In this document: piece after piece, positions 54,981 through 64,000 of the stretch
Numbering within the stretch: the stretch's first letter is position 1
Layout of the letters: the number at the start of each line of letters is the position of its first letter
Position numbers and translations under genes: made by a program
DNA from: Monarcha castaneiventris obscurior
Taxonomy: Eukaryota; Chordata; Aves; Passeriformes; Monarchidae
Reading direction: 5' to 3'
NCBI GenBank assembly: GCA_026261815.1
Contig: JAMPIT010000566.1
Location: 24,205,001-24,269,000 of the forward strand
DNA: 64,000 bases
The notes under the pieces: model-generated
What the model was told of the DNA's origin: nothing
Seen by the model: the letters and a program-made list of their open reading frames with translations, nothing else
Database searches by the model: none

Positions 54981-57900
54981 GTGAAGTTGAATCCAGTTGC
55001 ATAACAGGTTCTAAAACATCTGCTCAGTCTCCTCTGTGACACATTTTTCTCTTGCTTCTACTCCCTGACACACCTGCACATGCCATGCAGCAGGCATCCC
55101 ACAGTAAATCCCGTTGGAGCACCTCAGAAACCACAATGGGTTTGTAGTCACACTTAAACCTAGTTAGATGGACTAAGTTTTATTATGCCCATCTCAACAC
55201 CACAAACAGTAGCCAGCTATGGTATTTGTGGAATGCTTTACTTGTCAGTCCAGTTATTGTTTTCTAAGTGCTGGGGGTTTAAAAAGCAGACTCATTAGAA
55301 AATCCATTCCATCTTGTCACTTTTCTTGTTTCAACCACTACTGTAGAAAGAAGAAAAAATCAATGAGAAATGGTGATCAGAGATGTTAAGCTATAAATGT
55401 GCTATGTTGTACTTTGTCCTCTTCAATTCCCAAAAATAATTTTCAAAAGGCTTCCTGCTTGCAGAACTGATACTCAGTAGTGCTAGAGAAAACACATAAA
55501 AGCAGAGCAACATTAAACTTTTTTTTAATCAAACAACATGTTATCAAGAGACAAAAGCAACTATACCATTTTCATCTCAGAATTTTTGATGCTAAAAAAA
55601 AGATTAAAACTCCTTGATCTATTTTAGGTCACTGAAACAGTTCTACAATTTAGAGGCTCCAAAAGCAATGTTTTCTACTATCATAGAGCATCTGAGGAGT
55701 GCAGATGAGCAATATTTTGTAGTCAATAGCAACCAGCCTGTAATATGTACACTGACTTCCTGTAAGTGAACTGTTTTACATATACAATGTCCTAGTTTCA
55801 TTTGTTTACTCTCAAAAGAAAAAGGAAATTGTTTTTCTTGTGTAAATTAGCTAATTGATGGAGTGGGGGGAGGGGAAAAAACAGAAGCCATGCAATTCTC
55901 CATATTTATTGCCCTTCAGCAATAAATAATTGATGGGGGAATGGAGAGTATCTGGGGGGTTTTTGAGCATCAAATAATACTGAAATATCTTAAGAATACA
56001 TTACAAACCAGAATGAACACAAGACTCACTACCAGTATGAAGAGTTAGATTTGCAAGAATGCCAAATTCTGTCAGCCACATTCAACAGAATTAACTTTTA
56101 AGTAAAGCTTTCATATTTTGCTTTTTTAAAATAATTTACTGAAAAGTCAGCAGGAAGCACTCCACCCCCCAAAAAACAAGAGAAAAAAGCAATTAGGCAA
56201 ATAACAGAGCAATGGTGCTTGGGGAAACAGGAATTCCAAAGTTACTCATGCTGCTTGATGCCCTCTGTGGAACCTCTCACAGCAGGAAGAACTGGTACCT
56301 GCAGTGAAGCAGGGCTAAGAGATGGGAAGCATCTCAAGTTTCAAAAGAACATTGTGACACACAGACTTGCACAAGAGATAACAAAAACGGATTACATACC
56401 AGGAATAGACACAAACCCTTAAGAGCTGCAAGTTACTAATTGTTGACCCATGAATACATATACAGCTCCTACAGAGAGCATCTTTTGTACACTCAATGCA
56501 GCTAGCAGACAGTCTGTCATATAAATGTGTTTATATACAGCTTAAAACAGCTTCAGATTTTGTCAAATTATACCTCTGAACTTAAACAAAACATAACACA
56601 ATGCTTTTGATTTACTTGACTAGGAAGAAAACTGTTTATGTTAACAGGAACCTTTACTAAGAAACACAGAAGGCACCAAGTTAATACTCATCTGCAAGAG
56701 TGCAAAGAAGGCTGAATAAATTCAGAAGTGGAAGTAAGAACCAAACACCCTCAAATGAATTAACTAAATTTAGATTAAAAACAATAGGTCATCTGAAACA
56801 CTTGAGAAATGGACTGTCCTTTAAGACACAAATAACTATAAAGCACCAGGGCTTATCATAATTTCACCAACTTTCAGGTCAAAGTAGTTATCAACCCTTA
56901 CTGTATCAAAGTTAGATAAATAAATAAACTCAAGTTCAATATTAATTAATGTCTACTAAGACTATATACACAAGTAAAATACTTGGGAAATCTAATTAGA
57001 AAACAGTTTTAGAATTATAATGCCAATCAAAAGTAACAAAATCATCTAAGTAAGTCAATGACCAAAAGTCACAGGCTGTCATGAAACTTAGTTAAGAACT
57101 TGCTAAAAATCCCTACCATAACTTCCTGGTTAGGCTAGTCAAACGTCTTATCAAACTACGATTAAAGTTGACCCACTTTTGCATAAGTGAAAAATAGAGC
57201 ATCCATCTGTAAACTCAATTTATTTCAGTCTCCCAAAAAAGAGATTTTTCAGAAATACCTGCACAACTAATAGGCCAGCAGCTCCCCAGAGACCAAAGCT
57301 GTAGTAAATCACTGTTCCTTCTGGAAACATGTCTTACCTGCTACTACAGGCATTCAGAGATATTTACACAGGTAACAAATACTTAAGATCCAGATTTGTA
57401 ATCCTAAAGTAACAGGAGAACCCTAAAGAGGGGAAGCAGTAAAGTAGCAAGATCTCTAAATACACTACATAACACAGGCAAAACTCTCCAGTAATACAGA
57501 CCTCTGACCCAGTAGCATTTACTGTACAACCCAAAGCCATCAACCTGGGCAGGAGCTTTCAGTGATGAGGGCCAGCAGTCTTACAAACACAGAACAGACC
57601 GTCACCATAGACTGCAAGATGTTCGGCAACCATTTAGTGTCCAAACAGGCACATGCTGAACAGCAACATCTGCCCAGATATATTCAAATCAACAGTATTC
57701 ACGAATATCCAAATCCACGTTTAGCCATAAACAGCTGCTGTGAATACACAAAAGACATATGCACATGTTTTATTAAGGAAGGTGTTCATTTTGTGAAAGA
57801 TGCCACCAAAACTTGTTTAAATAATATTAACCAACTTTTGACCGTGACGAGGACAGACTTCAGAAGCCCTAAGACCAGCAAAGAATGAGTGATCAGAGAA

Positions 57901-60319
57901 AACTAAAGCAGCTACACTAACACAGGCAGAAGAAATCACCTCATGATATCCAGCGTCCCAAATAATTTAACTATAAAACAGCTAATCTTGTATAGAGGCA
58001 GCTTTAATTGCCATCGTATGCTTGGTTTTTCCTTAAACAGTGTACTGCTTAATATTAAGCTAACAAGTTTCTCTTGTTACTAAGCACACAGCAGGTTCTG
58101 CATGACACTTACAGGATACCCCATGCAAATTCTGTATTCTCTGGCTGTGCAGCTGCCTTCCCTGGGGTAGCACATATCCTCTGAGGAATCCAAGGAGAAG
58201 ACAGAGAAGCATGTTGTCTGATGCAAAAGCAACATCCATAAAAAAAGATTATATTTTTATAGAGTATGTGACAAAAAGTATAGTCCCCTCAAGTAATGTT
58301 CATACTACCCACACACAGCCATTATGTCCATTATTTGGGAAATAATAAGTTTTGGTGTCAACATTTTTCTTATTTATCTTCATGCAGAAGACTTATTCAG
58401 TTCCTATGATTCCATGTAGAATCAAAACTGTATATTAGGGTGTTTCTATTTCGTGACTTAAAGATGCCTCTAATATAGCTCATACACATTTTAAAGCAAG
58501 TAAAATACACAGATTAACCTCATTAGACACAAATGAGAAAATTACAATGCTGTACGTCAGCTTGAAAGATCACAAAGGATTTGGAGAACTGAACTTCATG
58601 TCAGCTGTACTGCAGTGAAACAAACACCTTTTCTGTAAAAAAAAGTTATTTTTTACCATCAGTCCTGTAAATTGTGTATGGCTGACGTAATGGTTACAGG
58701 AAGCAAGAGTTGAAGTGAAAAGAACCCAAAATTTGCAGGATGGTCTAAAGAGGCAGAACAAAACAACGTCAGTTTAAAAATTTAGTAAGAGACAATTCCC
58801 TCTGTCCTTCTAAGAGACTACACCATCTCTTGGTGAAGAGATATGAAATACAGTATGAGTAGCATGCTGAACATATATTTTATTCAACCCACATCACTAA
58901 ACTCTTCAATTCCTTGAAGATATAAAAAGGACACTCAATGCAGGTAAAACAGCAAATATTTGAAAATGCTAACCAGGAAGCTGACAGCACCCAGTCATTG
59001 CTATTCTTCCACAGGGCCTAGGAAATATGTGCACTGATTTTGCACTGCTTCAGGACAGAAACTGTCCAGTAAAGGAAAGAAGAATGGGAGGGATCTTCAC
59101 ACTCACAACAAAAGCCTTAGGATTTAACTTATGCCTTTATGTCCTACAACAAATGGGACTGAGAAAGAAATGACACAGAACTGTTAGAAACCATCCTATT
59201 AGAAGTCTCCTTTAGTCCGTCAAATCACAACTGTGTTTTCCCAAGATCATACCGTAAGAACTCCCAGATAACCCAGCATCTGCAGATCAGCCAAGGTTCT
59301 CAGCATAATCCAGAGACCAGCCTTCTCTATGAAGGACCTGCAGCTGAACAAGTCCAGGAGACTTGCAGAACAAAAATTCACGGTTCTAAGACCTTTATCA
59401 CCGAAAAGTTTTTGTACAGCTTTTAACTAAACCCATTTGAGCTTACTTTGGAACAAACACAAGATGTAACTATCTATCCACTCCAGCTCTCCCACAGAAG
59501 AGTCACTGCCTTGTCGCCCTTATTAAAATGCAGTTTGGAAAGTGGCAAGCACATCTTCATCTGTGTGCCTGGCTGGTGTGTACATAGCTTTAGTGAACAA
59601 TGCTGGAGTGATATCCCTGACATGTAAGTCTGCTACTCCTGTACAGCAGTCAGTTTCAGGGCCAGCAGTCAAACTAGTACTTTTCATTTTCACTGCTATA
59701 AATGTACAAAAGTAGTTGAACCATGGAGATACAAAAAAGATGAGAAAAACCACATACCACAGACCTTAATGGTTGCCAGACTTCAATGGCATTTCTTACT
59801 GAAATGAACACAAATTTACTTACAGCATCTTTTCCTCAAAATTACCTTTCCATGGAAGAAAGGTTTCAAAGTTAAGACACTGAACGAATGCAGAAGAACA
59901 AGAAGCAACAGGTGGAAATACACCAGGCAGCATGGACCAGCCAAGGCACAGCCTATCAGCATACACACAATACAGAAGGTAGTGTGACCTAGGAAAGAGG
60001 AACACTTCTTCACATGGAATATAGTAATGTTTTGTTTATCTTTTAGACTGCTGCATTAGTCTCATCAGCAGTGCAGGAGGGTGGTGACAGTCCACAACTC
60101 AAAAGCTCAAGCCCCTTGCTTTCAACATACTGTCTTCTCATGTATATTTACTGTGGCTGCTCTCAAGCCCATTTCCTTCATATTTGATGCTTAAGTCTGC
60201 CTTGGAAGGGGTTAGCAACAACGTTATGCAGAAGAGTTTTAACGGCGTGTTTGCTCTGTGCAAAATGAACACACCATTTGTACAGGCTCCAGATGTGAGC
60301 ACACACAAAGAAATCTTAA

Positions 60320-60375
60320 ACTAAATCCAACAGTTGGATCAACACTGACAGATCTCTACAACCCAAATGATCCTA
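60320..60375 (+). mobile_element. Possible CR1 3' end remnant
   Basis: Text resembling a worn CR1 3' terminus, with AGTTGGATCAACACTGACAG then ATCTCTACAACCCAAATGATCC. Only about 50 bases match the pattern loosely and the rest is not recognisable, so this is tentative. Confidence 0.3.
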
Positions 60376-61400
60376 CCTGTTTCCAAACAGACCCCAGCAC
60401 AACTCACCTGGTCTCTATATCCATATAGACCACGGTTTCTCTTATATCTCATTATTATTGTCGCTACACATTATTTTGAGTATTCTCTTCCTTCCATTAA
60501 GACTACTTTCTAAAGATCCATGTAGCTGCTTTCAGTACTTACCTCTCCACTCTCTCCTCATCCCACATATATTCTATTATAAACCGGAAGAAAAAAAGTA
60601 TCATTTTTCATCTCTGCTACTTTTCTTCGTTTATACTTCAAAAACACAAACTTCAACCTGTATTAGGTGGACACAGCTCTTGGGACATACAAAACTAAGT
60701 GTATTTACTGTGAGAAAACTTTTGCTCTGAACAGGGCAAAAGTACTTCCTCCATAGGAGAAAAAGCTATTTGTATTTGAAAATCCCAATTATCTCTCCCT
60801 ATCTTTTAAACATTACTTCTATATCGAAAAGCAGAAATTTGCCATTTCCTGGTATTGGTGGTATTACCATTTCCTGGTAAGTGTACAACCCCACACTTAG
60901 AGGCATTCTGCTAATCTACTTAAACCATTATCCTGAGCATTTATTAGAGGTTCCATGGAGCCGGAGCCGCACTCACTGACGCACCTCAGCCTACACTTGG
61001 ACCCGCTCTAATGCGCTGCCGAGTTGCTCTCTCGGGCGGTGCCGGTGGGTTTGCACACGCTGACCAACAAGCGACACCAGCCCTCTTTCCCCGGAGCACT
61101 CCCAAGTCTGGCGTGTTTGAACCTACAAAAACTTGGGACCGCTCCCACCAATATACTTCAGTTGGACAATGCCACAAAAGTCGCTCGACTGAAACAATAT
61201 AACGAGGAGAAAGGGAAAAGAAAACCAAAACCAAACGTACTGAAAAAAATCTAGAGAGAGCCGGAGGTTTCATGTGCCCTGCTCACTCCGTGTGGCAGCA
61301 CGCTGTAAATTCAGCGCCCTGAACTCGGGTCAAGCCGCTGCGGTTCAGCGAAGGGCAGTCCCGCGGGGCGAGCGGGCTGCGGGGAGCGCACGGCCCCCGG

Positions 61401-61430
61401 TGCCGCCGCCGCCGCCGCTGCTGCTGCTGC
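61401..61430. repeat. Ten-unit CCG/CTG trinucleotide repeat in 5' intron 1
   Basis: Ten consecutive GC-rich triplets, read on the gene strand as (GCA)4(GCG)5GCA. The repeat lies about 160 nt inside intron 1 beyond the exon 1 donor. If the intron were retained, the reading frame from exon 1 would translate it as ten alanines. The mixed repeat is of a type prone to length polymorphism. Confidence 0.85.
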
Positions 61431-61592
61431 ATCCCCGCTCGCACCGGGCACCACGCGCGGCGGCCCCGAGGCGCCCCGGCCGCCGAGCCGGTCACGGGAC
61501 CGCCCAACTCCTGACCGAGCCCTTCCTGCGAGCCCGGGGCACGGCGGGGGCTGTCCCCACGCCGGGGGGCGGGCGGCAGCGGCGGTACTCAC

Positions 61593-61631
61593 GTATCGGC
61601 TGACGAGGGTCCGCAGGAGGCTGCAATCCAT
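61593..61631 (-). CDS. ATP11A: ATP11A coding exon 1 (13 codons, start codon exon)
   Basis: On the minus strand an ATG at 61631 opens 13 codons, MDCSLLRTLVSRY, followed directly by a consensus donor (TAC|gtgagt, GT at 61592-61591). The start sits in a strong Kozak setting, gcccgccATGG, with G at -3 and G at +4. This peptide matches the known N-terminus of ATP11A, a class VI P4-ATPase. With its CDC50A (TMEM30A) partner, ATP11A flips phosphatidylserine and phosphatidylethanolamine to the inner leaflet of the plasma membrane. The exon ends in phase 0 and joins exon 2, which begins with Cys-Ala-Gly-Glu-Glu, restoring the family sequence. It lies in a CpG island, as expected for a broadly expressed gene. 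A second open frame reaches upstream in the same frame but has only a GTG at its head, so the ATG at 61631 is chosen. The identification rests on recalled family sequence plus the exon 1/exon 2 join. Confidence 0.93.
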
Positions 61632-61645
61632 GGCGGGCGAGCGGC

Positions 61646-61714
61646 TCAGGACCGCGCCGCCGGGCGCTCGCCGGTGCCGCCGGGCTCCCTGGCTCGCCTC
61701 CTCACTTCCCACAT
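61646..61714 (-). promoter_or_regulatory. Upstream ORF, 22 codons plus stop, in the presumed ATP11A 5' leader
   Basis: Minus-strand ATG at 61714-61712 opens MWEVRRRAREPGGTGERPAA and two more codons before TGA at 61648-61646. The stop lies 14 nt before the main ATG, and the uORF is out of frame with it (+1 relative). The uATG context is weak (ctctgcATGT, no purine at -3), so leaky scanning would probably let most ribosomes reach the strong main start. It matters only if the transcription start is upstream of 61714, which is likely but not shown. Confidence 0.55.
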
Positions 61715-61964
61715 GCAGAGAGCCGCGCTCGCCCCGCCGGACCCGCTGTGACGCCGGCCCGGCGCTCGCCGCCGTCCCCCAGCTATGCCATGTGCTCGCC
61801 GCCGCCGCTGCGGCGCGGCGCCCCGCGGCCCCGCATGTCCCCCGCCGCTGCTGCCGCCGGTGCCGGTGCTGCCGCCGCTACCCTGTGGCCGAGGGCAGGC
61901 GGAGAGGGAGGGAATGCGCTGCCGGGAAGGGCTCTCCCGGCTCCCGCCGCGCGCGCGCCGCCCC

Positions 61965-62165
61965 GGGCTTTATCCGGCGGGCGGGGCCGGGGCCGGGGCC
62001 GCTCCCCCCCCGCCCCCCGCTCCCCCCCCGCCGCTCCCCGGTGGTGGCGCGCGCGCGCGGGCTCGCCCGGTACCGGCCCGGCCCCCGCCCGCCTCGCGCC
62101 GCTCCGATCGCGCCGGGCGGCCCCGGCGGCGCGCACGTCACGCGGGGCGGGCACGCGCGCGCCGC
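61965..62165 (-). promoter_or_regulatory. Candidate core promoter: GC boxes, CRE-like site, TATA-like hexamer
   Basis: About 340-530 bp upstream of the start codon there is a cluster of promoter-type motifs. GC boxes (gggcggggc type) occur at about 61977-61988 and 62144-62152. A CRE/ATF-like core (TGACGTG on the minus strand) lies at 62134-62140. Alternating CG runs are found near 62048-62058 and 62153-62163. A lone ATAAAG on the minus strand (61968-61973) could pass for a weak TATA element. These motifs are seen in the sequence, but their use is inference, and single short matches in CpG islands are common by chance. Confidence 0.45.
61979..62000 (+). repeat. Three GGGGCC hexamers, G-quadruplex-prone
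   Basis: Three perfect copies of GGGGCC occupy 61983-62000, preceded by further G runs (ggcgggcgggg), giving at least four G runs of three or more with short loops on the plus strand. That pattern is predicted to form a G-quadruplex. The minus strand of the gene carries the C-rich complement. It is far below any pathogenic expansion length known for this motif elsewhere. Confidence 0.8.
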
Positions 62166-62371
62166 CGGCCCTGCCCGCTCCCCGTCCCGTCCCGCGCGCG
62201 CGACTCCCGGTATCGGCTCCCGGCGGGGGAGCGGGAAACCTGCCCGGCCCTGGGAATGGGCTGGGAACGCTGGGCTGGGCCAGTGCGTTATGCTGGGAGC
62301 GCTGGAGGGAGCGATACGGCGAGGGAAGTGAAAACATCGGGAGAAGCCGGAGAGCAGTATTGGGTGGGCTG

Positions 62372-62790
62372 GGAGGGAACTGGGAGCCCTGGTGGGGAGC
62401 CAGGGAGTGGCACTGGGGAGGGGAACTGGGAGCACCGAGGGTAGCCACGAAGCGATACTGGAAGAACTGGGATGGCATGAGAGCATGGAGTGGAAGCCAG
62501 GGGGTGACTCTGGGAGTGAACTGGGAACTCTAAGGGGAGCCAGTGAATGATGCTGGAGTACTCATAATTACAGAACGGATTGGGTCGGAAGGGACCTTAC
62601 AGATGATCTAGTTCCAACGCCCCCGCCATGGGCATGGGGACCATGGGGGGTGGGGGTGGAGCCAGGGAATGTTACTGGGAGCACTAGGGCGAGCCAGGAA
62701 GTGACACTAGGAGTACTGGAAGGGGACTGGGAGCACTGCGGGGAGGCAGTGAATGATACTGGGAGGGTTGGGAGCGCTGAGGAGCGGCAG
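62372..62790. repeat. Degenerate minisatellite, ACTGGGAGCACTG-type units, split by a CR1 fragment
   Basis: Irregular repeats of about 41-54 bp share the pattern AACTGGGAGCACT, a G-rich spacer, GAGCCAGGGAGTGA, then TACTGGGAG. Starts of the ACTGGG core are visible near 62378, 62424, 62465, 62519, 62674, 62726 and 62758, with more diverged relatives from about 62250. The array is interrupted at about 62563-62643 by CR1 sequence. Such ACTGGGAG arrays are common in GC-rich bird DNA (recalled knowledge). Confidence 0.75.
62563..62643 (-). mobile_element. CR1 LINE 3' end fragment (about 80 bp)
   Basis: Read on the plus strand it is the reverse complement of a CR1 3' terminus: GGTCGGAAGGGACCTTACAG, then ATGATCTAGTTCCAACGCCC, then CCGCCATGGGCATGGGGACC. 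The element therefore points along the minus strand with its 3' end toward 62563. It is severely 5'-truncated, as most avian CR1 copies are, and sits inside the minisatellite array about 0.93 kb upstream of the ATP11A start codon. Confidence 0.88.
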
Positions 62791-63180
62791 GGAGTGCCGG
62801 TGGGTAATCCCTGCGCCCCGCCTTCACCTGCCCCGCTCCGCGCCCCGGGCAGCAGGGAGCGGCGGCCGCGCCCTTCCGGGGCGGAGGTGCCCGGGCAGGA
62901 CGGCGCCGACCCCCGCCCGCCCCGGCGCCTCCCGCGGGCGCCCGCAGCGAGGGGATGCTGCCCCGCCGTGCCTGCTCCCGTCCGGGCTGCGGGAGGTGCT
63001 GCCGGTGCCGCCCGGCGGGTCCGAGCTGTGCTGGGGGCGAGCCCCGCTCCGCCCGGCCCCGCTCCGCCCGGCGGCCGAGGAGCGGCAGCGCTGGGGCGCA
63101 GCACGGCGGGAGCCCGGCGCGGACAAGTGGGACCGGCCCCGCTTGTAAAGTGAGGCAGCAGCAGATAAGGAAACCTCTGC
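62791..63180. other. Distal GC-rich block of the CpG island
   Basis: CpG-rich sequence 1.2-1.5 kb upstream of the ATP11A start codon, with several GC-box-like CCGCCC runs. Open frames cross it on both strands but have the Ala/Arg/Pro/Gly-rich make-up of GC-rich noncoding DNA. It could hold an upstream or divergent transcription start; nothing in the sequence decides this. Confidence 0.5.
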
Positions 63181-64000
63181 GCTGACAAGCCCAAACACCA
63201 CAGCCCTGCTAAGCCCGCAAACAGTAGAAATTACTTGGTGGTAGGTAAAGGGACAAGGAGAACTCGGCAAAAAATGCGCACGAAAGAGAAGTGGAAGCGT
63301 ATCATTATTCTTTTCTTTTCTTTTTTCCCTAAATGCCTGAAACAACACCTTTTAGGTATTTAGGCCTTTGTTTTCCGCAGCTGTTGTTTTTTCATGCCAT
63401 TCATACCGAAGAAGTCGCTCCCGTGTGCAGGAATCTTGTACGTAGTCTCAGATAACTTGTGCATTACTATGTACAATTTAATATAAAATAAAGGCTCTAA
63501 ACCAAATACGTTCTCAAAAATTAATTGGAACTCATTTATTTCATAAAATTCAATATTTTACTAAAAAATCCATTTTAACAAAATCAGAAATTTATGCTTA
63601 TCAAAATCCATCCCGTTCTTTAGCAGCAATCACATAATTATTGTCTAGTTCATGGCTAAAACAATGCAGGTTTTGCTTATTTTGGTTTTTGTTTTGTCAC
63701 AGTTACATAATTCTCTGGACACCATCAAGTATTCTACCAAAGAGAATGCACAAATTTCTAATACAACAAACATGCAGAAAAAACAGAAATTAAACTATTT
63801 GAGATCATTACATATATACTAAGGGAAAGGACATAAGACTGTTTCTTTACAGGTCACCTTTAATGTAGGTGCATTTTATATATTCAGCAGTTTTTATTAC
63901 TGGTTAGATTGCAAAATGTATAATTTAATGCATAAAGTGCCCTGTGGTCAAGCTAATGTTGCTGTTCAAACTCTAAAGGGACATTGGTCTAAACCCCAAT
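63181..64000. other. Upstream intergenic sequence, no gene seen
   Basis: AT-rich DNA beyond the CpG island. It has a short TTTTC microsatellite-like run near 63307-63329 and no open frame, splice-bounded exon or repeat that I recognise. TUBGCP3, the expected upstream neighbour of ATP11A in tetrapods, is not in view. Confidence 0.6.

Larger units (their letters stand above)
37110..60300. other. Intron 1, proximal part, no gene seen
   Basis: About 23 kb of AT-rich intron with low-complexity tracts (41.7, 43.9, 51.4 and 54.9 kb) and one small tandem duplication (41.3 kb). The longest open frames (49814-50221 and 57562-57888, plus strand) lack recognisable domains, flanking splice signals of note or a family resemblance. 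Old transposons too diverged to read by eye may be present. Confidence 0.55.
3675..61592 (-). other. ATP11A: ATP11A intron 1 (about 57.9 kb)
   Basis: The span between the exon 1 donor (gtgagt) and the exon 2 acceptor (cccccgtag) is one long intron. It is AT-rich apart from its first 600 bases (in the CpG island) and a patch near 21 kb. Stop codons are dense in all frames, and no open frame inside resembles a known protein except short pieces of CR1-type reverse transcriptase. Long first introns are typical of this gene family and often hold enhancers, but no enhancer can be recognised from the raw sequence. Recognised contents are listed separately. Confidence 0.88.
60990..63180. promoter_or_regulatory. 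ATP11A: CpG island and presumed ATP11A promoter region
   Basis: Base composition changes abruptly near 60.96 kb from AT-rich to very GC- and CpG-rich, and returns to AT-rich near 63.2 kb. The densest CpG parts are about 61.3-62.25 kb, around and upstream of exon 1, and 62.8-63.15 kb. The stretch between them is G-rich minisatellite with fewer CpGs. Exon 1 of ATP11A lies inside, so this is the likely start region for minus-strand transcription. The transcription start cannot be placed from sequence. The island is normally expected to be unmethylated, which is inference. Large open frames here on both strands result from lack of stop codons in GC-rich DNA. Confidence 0.88.

Noticed and set aside
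57562..57888. 108-codon plus-strand open frame
   Set aside because: One of the longest frames in the AT-rich intron, but it lies antisense to the gene and has no recognisable domain or family resemblance. Length is compatible with chance in 58 kb.
61632..61712. In-frame N-terminal extension of 27 codons upstream of the ATP11A ATG
   Set aside because: It begins with GTG rather than ATG, while the ATG at 61631 has an excellent Kozak context and matches the known family N-terminus.
61748..62533. Plus-strand open frames of 219-261 codons across the CpG island, and minus-strand counterparts of 202-231 codons
   Set aside because: All frames are open because GC-rich DNA lacks stop codons. The products are Ala/Arg/Pro/Gly-rich, overlap each other in several frames and show no domain.
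1..64000. tRNA, rRNA, CRISPR arrays, insertion sequences, bacterial operons, and endogenous retrovirus coding regions
   Set aside because: None seen. The sequence is vertebrate intron and promoter DNA. No retroviral gag, pol or env-like frame was recognised, and no cloverleaf or array pattern was found by eye.
63181..64000. Start of a divergent neighbour such as TUBGCP3
   Set aside because: No coding exon or matching peptide is present in the upstream sequence, so the neighbour must lie beyond the window.

Overview
The window is a stretch of vertebrate genome, almost certainly from a bird. The evidence is several 5'-truncated CR1 LINE 3' ends, an overall AT-rich and repeat-poor sequence with one sharp CpG island, and an ACTGGGAG-type minisatellite of a kind familiar from avian GC-rich DNA. 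Nothing prokaryotic, viral or plasmid-like was seen. The species cannot be fixed from the sequence alone.

The window holds the 5' end of one protein gene on the minus strand: ATP11A, a P4-ATPase phospholipid flippase. Coding exon 1 (13 codons, 61593-61631) lies inside a CpG island of about 2.2 kb. Coding exon 2 (41 codons, 3552-3674) lies near the left edge. Together they give the first 54 residues, which are cytosolic and precede the first membrane helix. Intron 1 (3675-61592, about 57.9 kb) makes up roughly 90% of the window. The start of intron 2 runs off the left edge (1-3551), so exon 3 and the rest of the roughly 1,130-residue protein lie outside.

Right to left in genomic order: 63.2-64 kb is AT-rich upstream DNA with no recognised gene. 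At 61.0-63.2 kb is the CpG island with GC boxes, a CRE-like site, three GGGGCC hexamers, a 22-codon upstream ORF just before the main ATG, and upstream of these a minisatellite interrupted by a CR1 fragment. The intron carries CR1 3' ends on both strands (near 19.4, 27.1, 29.8 and 37.0 kb), two older LINE remnants (near 27.3-27.8 and 34.7-35.3 kb), a solitary GC-rich patch near 21 kb, short perfect tandem duplications, and A/C-rich or poly(A) tracts. The remaining intron is ordinary AT-rich sequence in which I see no gene.

I found no novel multi-gene system here. The points most worth checking are the promoter-proximal architecture (uORF, G4-prone repeat, CR1-in-minisatellite), the GC-rich patch near 21 kb as a possible cryptic exon or alternative promoter, and the weak splice donor of the frame-neutral exon 2.
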